Shown here in pieces: positions 35,630-43,586 of a stretch of DNA of 44,701 bases. Where the stretch lies: the NCBI GenBank assembly GCA_019748095.1, contig JAIEQA010000011.1, positions 1 through 44,701 on the forward strand, given 5' to 3'. Below the pieces are notes generated by a model, which ran no database searches, had not been told where the DNA came from, and saw only the letters and a list, made by a program, of their open reading frames with translations. The DNA comes from Caulobacteraceae bacterium. Its GTDB lineage: Bacteria; Pseudomonadota; Alphaproteobacteria; Caulobacterales; Caulobacteraceae. Numbering within the stretch: position 1 is the first letter of the stretch; the number at the start of each line of letters is the position of its first letter. A program made the position numbers and the translations under genes.

Positions 35630-36694
35630 TCAGCGTGTGGGACGACCCCGGCGGTCGCGAAGGCCGCCGGGTTGGAGCGGGGGAGTGGCAGCCGGCGGAA
35701 AAAGGGGGCCGGACAGATCGACCCCCAGGATCGCCGTGACCCGGGCCCTCGCCGGGGCCTCCAGCGCGGCATGGTCGTGCTGGAGCCGGGCCAGTCGTGC
35801 GGCCCGATAGGGGTTGGACCGGTAGCGGATCGGCGCGGTCGGGCTGAGATGGTGCACGACATCGCCCTGTCCGGTGGCGACGGCCATGGCATTGGCGACC
35901 AGCTCGGGCAGGAACCGGGTCCGGATCAGGGCGAGCAGGGGGGCCAGATCGTCCGGGATCTGATCCAGCGACCGGGCATCCGCAGCCGGGACACCTTCCA
36001 GCGCCCATAGACGCGTGACCCAGGCCGCGACCGCCGGTGCCCGCGCCCGCAGAATGCGCCCGGGGGTCGGGTCGCAATGGAAATGCCGGAACAGGGGGCC
36101 GAACAGGCCGATATCGGCGCGTGTCGGTCCCGGGCCCAGCACCCAGTCCCTCCGCCGCAGCACCGGCTCCAGCGCGTCGAGCAGATCCAGATAGTCCGCC
36201 TCGATCTCGAGTCGGTTCGTCGCTGTGACCCCTTCACCCCGCAGGTAGTGCGCTCGCTGGCGCATCAGGATGAACCGGCGCTTCAGGGCCAGCGGTCCCG
36301 GCACGTCGCGCAGCATTCCCTGGGCCAGCCGCCCGCTCATCAGTCGGGCGTCGTCCGCAAAGGCCCAGCGATAGTAGAGCGCCGGCCGCCACAGATGCTC
36401 GTCGCCAAAGGTTTCGATCAGCCCGGCGATGAAGGCGCAGACCGGATCGGCCGGGGTCAGGGTGTGCTCGGGGTGTTCGACTTCCAGCGTATCCATGATC
36501 CGGACCGTGTCCGTCATCCAGCGTCCGTCCGGCAGTTCGAGCTGCGGCATCTGCCGCACGCCGGTGATCCGGCCCAGCCGGCGAAAGGCCCGGGTGTCCA
36601 TCTCCTGCAGCCGGTACGGCAGACCCTTGGCCCGCAGATACCCCTCCAGTTTTCCGGTGAAGTAGGACAGGTCCAGCCCGTGGACGATCAGCAT
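35630..36694 (-). CDS. Long GST-like protein, copy 1
   Basis: A 354-residue member of the same long GST group. The N-terminal domain reads LIVHGLDLSYFTGKLEGYLRA, with GLPYRLQEMDTRAF and the cis-Pro/substrate segment GVRQMPQLELPDGRWMTDTVRIMDTLE. The helical domain has RRRDWVLGPGPTRADIGLFGPLFRHF, matching the D-x-G-x-F pattern of the other two copies. The extra C-terminal part contains YRSNPYRAARLARLQHDHAALE and ends in a proline/arginine-rich tail. The ATG at 36694 is chosen over an in-frame ATG at 36742 because GAGGGG lies just upstream and the GST fold starts there. It is the first gene of a two-gene minus-strand operon and diverges from the third long GST over operator site D. Exact chemistry unknown. 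Confidence 0.85.
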   Translation of the reverse strand: MLIVHGLDLSYFTGKLEGYLRAKGLPYRLQEMDTRAFRRLGRITGVRQMPQLELPDGRWMTDTVRIMDTLEVEHPEHTLTPADPVCAFIAGLIETFGDEHLWRPALYYRWAFADDARLMSGRLAQGMLRDVPGPLALKRRFILMRQRAHYLRGEGVTATNRLEIEADYLDLLDALEPVLRRRDWVLGPGPTRADIGLFGPLFRHFHCDPTPGRILRARAPAVAAWVTRLWALEGVPAADARSLDQIPDDLAPLLALIRTRFLPELVANAMAVATGQGDVVHHLSPTAPIRYRSNPYRAARLARLQHDHAALEAPARARVTAILGVDLSGPLFPPAATPPLQPGGLRDRRGRPTR

Positions 36695-36716
36695 GAGACC
36701 CCTCTGCCCGGACCGA

Positions 36717-36745
36717 TTGACCCGCCTGCCTGCAGATATCATTAT
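36717..36745 (+). promoter_or_regulatory. Candidate promoter for the 36.8-44.6 kb operon
   Basis: TTGACC (36717-36722) and CATTAT (36740-36745) are separated by 17 bases, a standard sigma-70-type spacing, and point toward the plus-strand GST/sulfatase operon. The -10 hexamer overlaps the edge of operator site D, the placement expected for repression. Each hexamer departs from consensus, so the call is moderate. Confidence 0.4.
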
Positions 36746-36762
36746 GGCATCGAGGATGCCAA
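36744..36762. promoter_or_regulatory. Regulon operator site D
   Basis: ATGGCAT-cgagg-ATGCCAA is an inverted repeat whose inner six arm bases (TGGCAT/ATGCCA) match perfectly, with a 5-base spacer. It lies between the divergent long-GST pair and the six-gene GST/sulfatase/FGE/acyl-CoA synthetase operon, 36 bases before the plus-strand ATG, overlapping a likely -10 box. It is related to sites A, B and C. Confidence 0.65.
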
Positions 36763-36798
36763 TAGTAGCCGGACGGAACGGTTCGGGCGGGGGAACGC

Positions 36799-37842
36799 AT
36801 GCAGGACGATAAGGACGGGCCCGGCCGCTATCAGCTGAAGGGGGCCATCGGCTCGCCCTACTCCATGAAGATGCGGGCGGCGCTCCGCTATCGGTGTATC
36901 CCGTTCGACTGGGAGGGGGGCATGGCGGGCTTCGTCGCCGCCCAGTCCATGAAGGCCAAGGTCATCCCCGTGCTGGTCACACCGGAAGGGGAGGTCTTCA
37001 ATGATTCAACCGCGCTGATCGCCCTGCTGGAGGCCCGGCATCCCGGCGCACGCAGTCTCGTCCCGAGTGACCCGGCGCTGGCCTTCCTCTCGCTGCTGCT
37101 GGAGGACCTCGCGGACGAATGGCTGGTCAAGGCCATGTACGCCTATCGCTGGGCGCGACCGGTCGATCAGGAGCAGATGAGCCGCTGGCTGGCGTTTGAC
37201 GCCCTGCGCGGCTCGGGGCAGGCGGTGATCGAGGAACAGGCCCGGGTGTGGCGCGATCGCCAGGTCGGGCGTCTGGATATCGTGGGGGTCGGAGGCGCGG
37301 CCCAACCGGTGATCGAGGCCTCGGCAGGGCGGATCATGGCGGCGCTTGACCGCCAGGTGGTCGAGCGGGGTTACCTGCTTGGCAGCCGTCCCTGCGCCGC
37401 CGACTTCGCCTTCTATGGCCAACTCAGCCAGCTCACCACCGACCCTACCCCCCAGGCCCTGATGCGTGCGCACTATCCGTGGCTGTTCCGGTGGGTGCAG
37501 ACGACCGAGGACCTGTCGGGCGAACCCGAAGGGCAGTGGGACGCGGCGCTGGACACACCCGTGCTCCACGCCCTGCTGACCGAATGCGCGACCCATTACC
37601 TGCCCTTCCTCGCCGCCAATGCCGCGGCGGTGCAGTCGGGTGAGCCGCTGTTCTGCTATCGGGCCGGCGAGGCCGAGCTGGCCCAGCCCGCAGACCGGTA
37701 CCAGGTCAAATGTCTGCGGGCACTCGTTGAGGCCTACGCCTCTCTCGACCGGGACAGCCAGACGCGCCTTCGCTCCGTGCTGGCCGGGACCGGCTGCCTG
37801 TCTTTCCTTACCGAAGCCGCAAGCAAGGACGTTGCTGCATGA
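36799..37842 (+). CDS. Long GST-like protein, copy 3
   Basis: A 347-residue protein of the same extended GST group as the two genes on the other side of operator D. The N-terminal domain is YQLKGAIGSPYSMKMRAALRY with CIPFDWEGG, then KAKVIPVLVTPEGEVFNDSTALIALLE, which is the cis-Pro plus glutathione-binding Asp-Ser segment. The helical domain has VERGYLLGSRPCAADFAFYGQLSQL. The C-terminal extension includes YLPFLAANAAAVQSGEPLFCYR and a segment, YQVKCLRALVEAYASLD, that resembles the C-terminal region of copy 2. GGGGGAACGC precedes the ATG. The stop overlaps the sulfatase start by ATGA (37839-37842), so a GST-like protein and a sulfatase are translationally coupled, which is unusual. Confidence 0.86.
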   Translation: MQDDKDGPGRYQLKGAIGSPYSMKMRAALRYRCIPFDWEGGMAGFVAAQSMKAKVIPVLVTPEGEVFNDSTALIALLEARHPGARSLVPSDPALAFLSLLLEDLADEWLVKAMYAYRWARPVDQEQMSRWLAFDALRGSGQAVIEEQARVWRDRQVGRLDIVGVGGAAQPVIEASAGRIMAALDRQVVERGYLLGSRPCAADFAFYGQLSQLTTDPTPQALMRAHYPWLFRWVQTTEDLSGEPEGQWDAALDTPVLHALLTECATHYLPFLAANAAAVQSGEPLFCYRAGEAELAQPADRYQVKCLRALVEAYASLDRDSQTRLRSVLAGTGCLSFLTEAASKDVAA

Positions 37843-40241
37843 CCGATGGTACTCCGGATGCCCGCCCGCCGCGCCGCATTGACCGGCGCTCGCTGCTGAT
37901 CGGGGCGGCCGGCGGCACAGTGGCCGCGACCGGTGGGGCCTTCGCCGTCGGCGCGGTCCGGGCCGCCATGGCACCCTACGTCACCCCCTCCGCCGTTCCC
38001 GAGGGCCAACCGGCGCGGGTCCGGGAATCGTTCCGGGACTCCCGACCCTCCTATGCCCGGGTGCCGACGGCCCCCGAGGGCGCACCGAACATCGTCACGA
38101 TCGTGCTGGACGATGTCGGGTTCGCCGACCTCGGCTGCTATGGCAGCGAGATCCGGACGCCGACTTTCGACGTTCTGGCCGGGGCAGGGGTGCGCTATTC
38201 CAATTTCCGGACCTGCGCCATGTGCTCGCCGACCCGGGCGGCGCTGCTGACCGGGCTCAACTCCCACTCGGCGGGAATGGGTTGGCTGGCCGAGATGGAC
38301 AGCGGCTATCCCGGCTATCGGGGCGATCTGACGCGCGAGGCGGCGACCCTGCCGGAGATCCTGCGCGACGCCGGCTGGTCGACGTTCCTTTCGGGCAAAT
38401 GGCACGTCAACAATTCCAGCAGCAACGGTCCCGCCGGCCCCTTCCACAACTGGCCGACCTCGCGCGGTTATGAGCATGCCTACTGGTTCCAGGGGCATTC
38501 GACCGACTATTTCCGGCCATCCGAACTGTATGACGGCGTCGCCCCGGTCGCCCCCCCGGAGGGCGAGGACTACTATGTCTGCGACGACCTGACGGACCGG
38601 GCGATCCGCTATATCCGCACGCAGAAAGCCGTTGCACCCGACAAGCCGTTCCACCTGCAACTGGCCTTTCCGGGGGCCCATTCACCGCTCCAGGTGCGGG
38701 CGCGGGAGCGGGACGCCTACAAGGGGCGCTATGACATCGGCTGGGACGCGGTCCGGACCTCACGGCTGGAGCGGCAGAAGGCGCTGGGCCTGTTGCCGCC
38801 GACCACCAGCCTGCCGCCGCTGTCGTTCGGGACCCGCCCGTGGACCGAGCTGAGCGCCATCGAGAAGCGGGTCTTTGCCCGCTACATGGAGGTCTATGCC
38901 GCCATGATCTCGAACATGGACACCAATGTCGGCCGGTTGATGCAGACCCTGCGCGAACTGGGCCTGGAGGAGAACACCCTGGTTCTCGTCATGTCCGACA
39001 ACGGCAGCTCCGGAGAGGGGACGCCCGACGGGTCGCCCAATGTCTTCGCCCCCGCCTTCGGACGGCCGGTGCCGATCGAGAAGGCGGCCGAGCTCTATGA
39101 CGTCATGGGCGAGGACGCGACCTTCCCCCACTACCCCATGGGCTGGGCCTGCGTGTCGAACACCCCGTTCCGCCTCTACAAACAGTATGCCCATCTGGGT
39201 GGCGTCGCCGATCCGCTGATCGTGTCCTGGCCGCGTCGTATCCGCGACGGCGGCAAGGTCCGTGACAAGTTCGTCCACGTCGTTGACGTCATGCCGACCC
39301 TGCTGGAGGCCGCAGGAGTGGCGCGACCGGAAACCTATCTCGGCCTGCCGCAGAAGCCGCTGGAAGGGGCCAGCTTCCTCGCCAACATCCTTTCGGCCGG
39401 GGCGGCGACCCGGACGGGCCAGTACTACGAACTGGGCGGAAATCGAGCCTATGAGGACGGCCGCTGGCGACTCGTCTGTCGCCATACCCGTGGTGCCGAC
39501 TATGACGACGACGTCTGGGAACTCTATGACCTGACACAGGACGTGAACGAGACCCGTGATCTGGCTGCCGCGCATCCGGAAATCGTCGAACGGCTTCAGA
39601 CCGCCTGGCGCGCGGCTGCCGAAAAATATGCCGTCCTGCCCCTCGATGACCGCAACCTGATGCTCAAGCTTGTCCAGGATCGCCAGGCGCGGGGCATTCG
39701 TGCGCGCTGGGAGTTCCACCCGCCGGTCGAACGGATCGCCTATGACGTGGCCCCGCTGGTCTGCGGGCTGGATCACGAGTTCACGGTCGATCTGACCTGG
39801 GCCCCGGGTCAGGACGGGGTGCTTGTGGCGGCCGGGTCGAAACACGCCGGTTATGTCCTGTATGTCGAGGATGGCCGGCTGGCCTATGAATACAGTCTGG
39901 TTCCCTGGGGCGAGCGGATCGTGGCCAACGCGCCGCTGCGGCGCGGTCAGAACACTGTCCGCTATGTCCAGACCATGACCGGTCGCCCCTTCGACGGGCG
40001 CGGCACCCTGTTCGTCAATGGCCGCAAGGTCGGCGAACGGACCTGGGAACAGGCCCTGTTCGCCACCGGCTATGACGGCTTCACCATCGGAGCCGACCTC
40101 GGCAACCAGGTCTCCGCCCGTTACACCGGCCCCAATCCCTTTGGTGGGACCATCGCGCGGGTTCTGATCGAGGTGGACAACAAGCCCACCAATCCCGTCG
40201 AGACCCGGCGGTTTCTGGACCGTATGGGCATGATCGTATGA
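37839..40241 (+). CDS. Large Tat-exported type I sulfatase with C-terminal accessory domain
   Basis: An 800-residue sulfatase predicted to leave the cell folded by the Tat route: IDRRSLLIGAAGGTVAATGG (residues 14-33) has the twin arginine and a hydrophobic stretch. The catalytic domain has NIVTIVLDDVGFADLGCYG (metal Asp91/Asp92), the formylglycine motif CSPTR at 129-133 followed by AALLTG, FLSGKWHVNN and LVMSDNGSSGEG. About 200 residues after the catalytic core (from about residue 610) form an extra beta-rich domain (EFTVDLTWAPGQDGVLVAAG, then DGFTIGADLGNQVSARY); the length and plan resemble large mycobacterial AtsD-type sulfatases. A Tat substrate must receive formylglycine in the cytosol, which fits the cytosolic FGE encoded immediately downstream with an ATGA overlap. 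Confidence 0.94.
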   Translation: MTDGTPDARPPRRIDRRSLLIGAAGGTVAATGGAFAVGAVRAAMAPYVTPSAVPEGQPARVRESFRDSRPSYARVPTAPEGAPNIVTIVLDDVGFADLGCYGSEIRTPTFDVLAGAGVRYSNFRTCAMCSPTRAALLTGLNSHSAGMGWLAEMDSGYPGYRGDLTREAATLPEILRDAGWSTFLSGKWHVNNSSSNGPAGPFHNWPTSRGYEHAYWFQGHSTDYFRPSELYDGVAPVAPPEGEDYYVCDDLTDRAIRYIRTQKAVAPDKPFHLQLAFPGAHSPLQVRARERDAYKGRYDIGWDAVRTSRLERQKALGLLPPTTSLPPLSFGTRPWTELSAIEKRVFARYMEVYAAMISNMDTNVGRLMQTLRELGLEENTLVLVMSDNGSSGEGTPDGSPNVFAPAFGRPVPIEKAAELYDVMGEDATFPHYPMGWACVSNTPFRLYKQYAHLGGVADPLIVSWPRRIRDGGKVRDKFVHVVDVMPTLLEAAGVARPETYLGLPQKPLEGASFLANILSAGAATRTGQYYELGGNRAYEDGRWRLVCRHTRGADYDDDVWELYDLTQDVNETRDLAAAHPEIVERLQTAWRAAAEKYAVLPLDDRNLMLKLVQDRQARGIRARWEFHPPVERIAYDVAPLVCGLDHEFTVDLTWAPGQDGVLVAAGSKHAGYVLYVEDGRLAYEYSLVPWGERIVANAPLRRGQNTVRYVQTMTGRPFDGRGTLFVNGRKVGERTWEQALFATGYDGFTIGADLGNQVSARYTGPNPFGGTIARVLIEVDNKPTNPVETRRFLDRMGMIV

Positions 40242-41092
40242 TCCGGTCGCAGGTGACCGCCGCCATGGCGATTATCCCGGGCGGGAGCTTCCGTCTGGGT
40301 TCGGACGATCACTATCCCGAGGAGCGACCGTCGCGCCGGGTCGAGGTGGCGAGCTTCGCCATCGATGTCGGGCCGGTGACCAATTCCGCCTTCGCGACCT
40401 TCGTCGCCGCGACGGGGTGGATGACCACGGCCCAGCGTCTGCGACCGGCCGGCTCCGCCGTCTTTGCCATGACCCCGGGACCGGTCGATCTGGCCCGGCC
40501 GGACCAGTGGTGGCGGTTTGTGGAGGGGGCGGCCTGGGACCGGCCCGAAGGGCCCGGCTCGACCGTGGACGGTCGTGGCGATCATCCCGTGGTCCATGTC
40601 TCGCTGGAGGACGCCGAAGCCTATGCCGCGTGGGCAGGCAAACGCCTGCCGACCGAGGCGGAATGGGAGGTCGCGGCCCGGGGCGGGCTGGAAGGCGCGA
40701 CCTATGGCTGGGGCGAGGATTTTGCCCCCGACGGGGTGGCGATGGCCAATGTCTGGCGCGGGGCCTTTCCTTGGTGGTCCGAGACCAGGACGCCCGGACC
40801 GTCCCCGGTCGGGTCCTGGCCCGCCAACGGCTATGGGTTGTTCGACATGATCGGCAATGTCTGGGAATGGACATCTGACCGGCTCGACCAACAGGGGCGG
40901 TGCGGCTGCTCGGCGCCGACGACGGGCGACGTCCGGCACACCCTGAAGGGCGGCTCCTTCCTCTGTGCGGGCGAGTACTGTGCCCGCTATCGTCCGGCGG
41001 CCCGGATCGGCCTGATCCCGGACACCTCGACCGCCCACATCGGCTTTCGCTGCGCCCGTGACCTCCCCTCCCGACTGGATTCCCTCCCATGA
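40238..41092 (+). CDS. Formylglycine-generating enzyme (FGE), cytosolic type
   Basis: A 284-residue FGE-sulfatase-domain protein that should oxidise the sulfatase motif cysteine to formylglycine using copper and O2. Family segments are [77 protein letters not shown] and [15 protein letters not shown]. Crucially both copper-binding/active-site cysteines are present, Cys243 and Cys248 in [16 protein letters not shown], as in human and Streptomyces FGE (spacing of five). Many FGE-domain proteins lack these cysteines, so this is a true FGE candidate. No signal peptide is seen. It is coupled to the large sulfatase (ATGA overlap) and to the following GST gene (ATGA overlap 41089-41092). Confidence 0.93.
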   Translation: MIRSQVTAAMAIIPGGSFRLGSDDHYPEERPSRRVEVASFAIDVGPVTNSAFATFVAATGWMTTAQRLRPAGSAVFAMTPGPVDLARPDQWWRFVEGAAWDRPEGPGSTVDGRGDHPVVHVSLEDAEAYAAWAGKRLPTEAEWEVAARGGLEGATYGWGEDFAPDGVAMANVWRGAFPWWSETRTPGPSPVGSWPANGYGLFDMIGNVWEWTSDRLDQQGRCGCSAPTTGDVRHTLKGGSFLCAGEYCARYRPAARIGLIPDTSTAHIGFRCARDLPSRLDSLP

Positions 41093-41790
41093 TCGATCTC
41101 TACACCGCCCCGACGCCGAACGGCTGGAAGGCCTCGGTCGCGCTGGAAGAACTGGGCCTCCCCTATGAGGTCCATGCCATCGACCTGTTGTCCGGGGCCC
41201 AGCGCGCGCCGGCGTTTCTGGCCATCAATCCGAACGGCAGAATTCCCGCGATCGTCGACCGTGACGCCGAAGACTTCGCCGTTTTCGAATCCGGCGCGAT
41301 CCTGATCTATCTGGCCGAGAAGACCGGACGGCTGATGCCCACGGATGCGAAGGGCCGGAGCCGGGTGATCCAGTGGCTGATGTTCCAGATGGGCGGCATC
41401 GGCCCGATGATGGGCCAGGCCAATGTGTTCCACCGCTATTTCCCCGAGAAGATCCAGGTCGTCATCGACCGGTATCAGGGTGAGAGCGGACGGCTGTTCG
41501 GCGTTCTGGACCGGCATCTGGCGGACCATGAATGGCTGGCCGGAGACTATTCCATCGCCGACATCGCCAACTGGTGCTGGGTCCGGACGCACAAATGGTC
41601 GGGCGTGGACATCACGCCCCATATCCATCTTCAGCGCTGGGTCGCCGCCATCGCGGCCCGGCCTGCGGCCGATGCGGGGATCAAGATCCCCTTCGATCTC
41701 GAGGCCGTCATGGCGGCGACCCGGAACGGACGTGAGACCTTCGCCCAGGGCGGCCAGACCCTGGTCAATATGGGCAAGCCCGAGACGTGA
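41089..41790 (+). CDS. Glutathione S-transferase, Nu-class/YfcG-like
   Basis: A 233-residue soluble GST of normal length. The N-terminal domain is [21 protein letters not shown], with [30 protein letters not shown] (cis-Pro) and [16 protein letters not shown] (Glu-Ser glutathione site). The helical domain begins [23 protein letters not shown], a stretch typical of YfcG/Ure2p-like Nu-class enzymes, and has [17 protein letters not shown], the N-capping motif. Such enzymes act as glutathione-dependent disulfide reductases or peroxidases; some homologues act in ether-bond metabolism. It lies between the FGE and acyl-CoA synthetase genes with 4-base overlaps on both sides. In sphingomonad polyethylene-glycol degradation a GST has been linked to PEG-carboxylate metabolism, which may be a useful analogy. 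Confidence 0.93.
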   Translation: MIDLYTAPTPNGWKASVALEELGLPYEVHAIDLLSGAQRAPAFLAINPNGRIPAIVDRDAEDFAVFESGAILIYLAEKTGRLMPTDAKGRSRVIQWLMFQMGGIGPMMGQANVFHRYFPEKIQVVIDRYQGESGRLFGVLDRHLADHEWLAGDYSIADIANWCWVRTHKWSGVDITPHIHLQRWVAAIAARPAADAGIKIPFDLEAVMAATRNGRETFAQGGQTLVNMGKPET

Positions 41791-43586
41791 GCGGGCTATG
41801 GACTGCCCTCGGCCGGGAGATCCGTTTTCTGACCGGCGGCCTGCGCACCCTGTCGCGCGTCTCGCGGTTCAAGCCGGGGTCGCGGGCCAATGTCGCCGAT
41901 GATCTGGAGGCTGCCGTCGACCGCCACCCTTCGCGGACGGCGATCCTGTTCGAGAACGAACGCTGGACCTACGGCGATCTGGAACGGCAGGCCAACCGCT
42001 ATGCGGCCTGGGCCCGCGCAGAAGGGATCGGGCCGGGTGCGACGGTGGCCCTGTTCATGGAGAACCGGCCCGACTATCTGGCCGTCTGGCTCGGCATGGC
42101 CAAGGTCGGCGTCGCCACGGCATTGATCAACACGCAGCTGACCGGTGCGGGCCTGGCCCATTGCGTCGACACGGCCGGAGCGGCCCATGTCATCGTGGAT
42201 GCCCCCCTGGCCGAGGCGTGGCGGTCGGCACGGCCGCATCTGAAGACACATGCGCGGGCGTGGCTGTCCGGCGGGGCGGCGGATGACATCGCCGCTCTGG
42301 ATCCTGTTCTGGAGCGGAGCTCGCCTGCACGGCCGGATCGCGGGCTTCGTTCCGGACAGCGGGCCGAGGATCTGGCCCTGCTGATCTTCACCAGCGGCAC
42401 GACCGGCCTGCCCAAGGCCGCGCGGATCACCCATCTGCGCATGCTGCTGACCATGCATTCCTTCGCGGCGGCGACCGGGGCGACGGCGCGCGACGTCATC
42501 TACGCGCCCCTGCCGCTGTACCACACGGTCGGCGGCGTCTGCGCCCCGGGCATCGCCCTGACGGTCGGCGGGGCCATCGCCCTGCGCAGGCAGTTCTCGG
42601 TGACCGCCTTCTGGAGCGACTGCGTCCGCTTCGAGGCCACCCTGTTCCAGTATATCGGCGAGCTGTGCCGCTATCTGGTCAATGCCCCGGTGCACCCGGA
42701 TGAGCGCCGCCACCGGCTGCGGCTGGCGGTTGGCAACGGCTTGCGGCCCGATGTCTGGGACCGGTTCCAGGCGCGCTTTGGTGTCCCGCGTATTCTGGAG
42801 TTCTACGGGGCGACGGAGAGCAATCTGACCCTGTTCAATTTCGACGGCGGGCCTCACGCCATCGGACGGGCCCCGCCGTACATGAAGGCGTCCGTGAATG
42901 TGGAACTGATCCGGTTCGATGCGGTCGCCGAGCGACCGGTCCGCGCGGCCTCCGGTCGCTGCATCACCTGCGCCGACGACGAGATCGGCGAAGCCATCGC
43001 CCGGATCGACCCGGCAAAGGCCCAGATGCGGTTCGAGGGCTATTCCGACGCCGGAGCCACCGAGACCAAGGTCCTGCGCGACGTCTTCGCCCCCGGCGAC
43101 GCCTGGTTCCGCTCGGGCGACCTGATGCGGCGGGACCGGCTCGGCTATTTCTATTTTGTCGACCGGATCGGTGACACCTTCCGCTGGAAGGGCGAGAATG
43201 TCTCGACCACCGAGGTCGCCGGGGTGCTCGCCTCGGCCCCCGGCGTGCTGGAGGCCAATGTCTATGGCGTCGAGATCCCGGGCTGCAGCGGCCGCGCCGG
43301 AATGGCGGGTCTGGTGGTGGATGAGGCCTGTTTTGATGCAGAGGCTGTGCGCCGTCTGGTGCATGACGCCTTGCCCCCCTATGCCCGTCCCCTGTTCCTG
43401 CGCCTGACCCCGGCCATGGAGACCACGGGCACTTTCAAACAAAAGAAGACGGATGCGGTCCGGGAAGGGTTTGATCCCCGCACGGTCCGCGACCCGCTGA
43501 TGTTCGACGATCCCCGGACCGGGACCTATGTGCCGGTCTGCGAGGCCCGCTATGCCGAGATCGTCTCCGGGGCCGTCCGGCTGTGA
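41787..43586 (+). CDS. FATP-type (long/very-long-chain) acyl-CoA synthetase
   Basis: A 599-residue ANL-superfamily adenylating enzyme that joins a carboxylic acid to CoA via an acyl-AMP. The ATP-binding P-loop is [19 protein letters not shown] (about residues 198-216). Further motifs are [19 protein letters not shown], the [36 protein letters not shown] block (read here in pieces: [25 protein letters not shown]) and TGTFKQKK near the end, with the catalytic Lys. The phrase [12 protein letters not shown] and the overall plan match FATP/SLC27-like enzymes with long hydrophobic acids. The start is GTG in a GTGA overlap with the GST gene. It would activate the acid made by the GMC and aldehyde dehydrogenase pair. 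Confidence 0.93.
   Translation: MSGLWTALGREIRFLTGGLRTLSRVSRFKPGSRANVADDLEAAVDRHPSRTAILFENERWTYGDLERQANRYAAWARAEGIGPGATVALFMENRPDYLAVWLGMAKVGVATALINTQLTGAGLAHCVDTAGAAHVIVDAPLAEAWRSARPHLKTHARAWLSGGAADDIAALDPVLERSSPARPDRGLRSGQRAEDLALLIFTSGTTGLPKAARITHLRMLLTMHSFAAATGATARDVIYAPLPLYHTVGGVCAPGIALTVGGAIALRRQFSVTAFWSDCVRFEATLFQYIGELCRYLVNAPVHPDERRHRLRLAVGNGLRPDVWDRFQARFGVPRILEFYGATESNLTLFNFDGGPHAIGRAPPYMKASVNVELIRFDAVAERPVRAASGRCITCADDEIGEAIARIDPAKAQMRFEGYSDAGATETKVLRDVFAPGDAWFRSGDLMRRDRLGYFYFVDRIGDTFRWKGENVSTTEVAGVLASAPGVLEANVYGVEIPGCSGRAGMAGLVVDEACFDAEAVRRLVHDALPPYARPLFLRLTPAMETTGTFKQKKTDAVREGFDPRTVRDPLMFDDPRTGTYVPVCEARYAEIVSGAVRL

Noticed and set aside
34455..36694. Assignment of the GST pair as lignin beta-etherases (LigE/LigF)
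   Set aside because: The proteins are about 100 residues too long and I see no etherase-specific sequence; only the broad GST fold can be supported.
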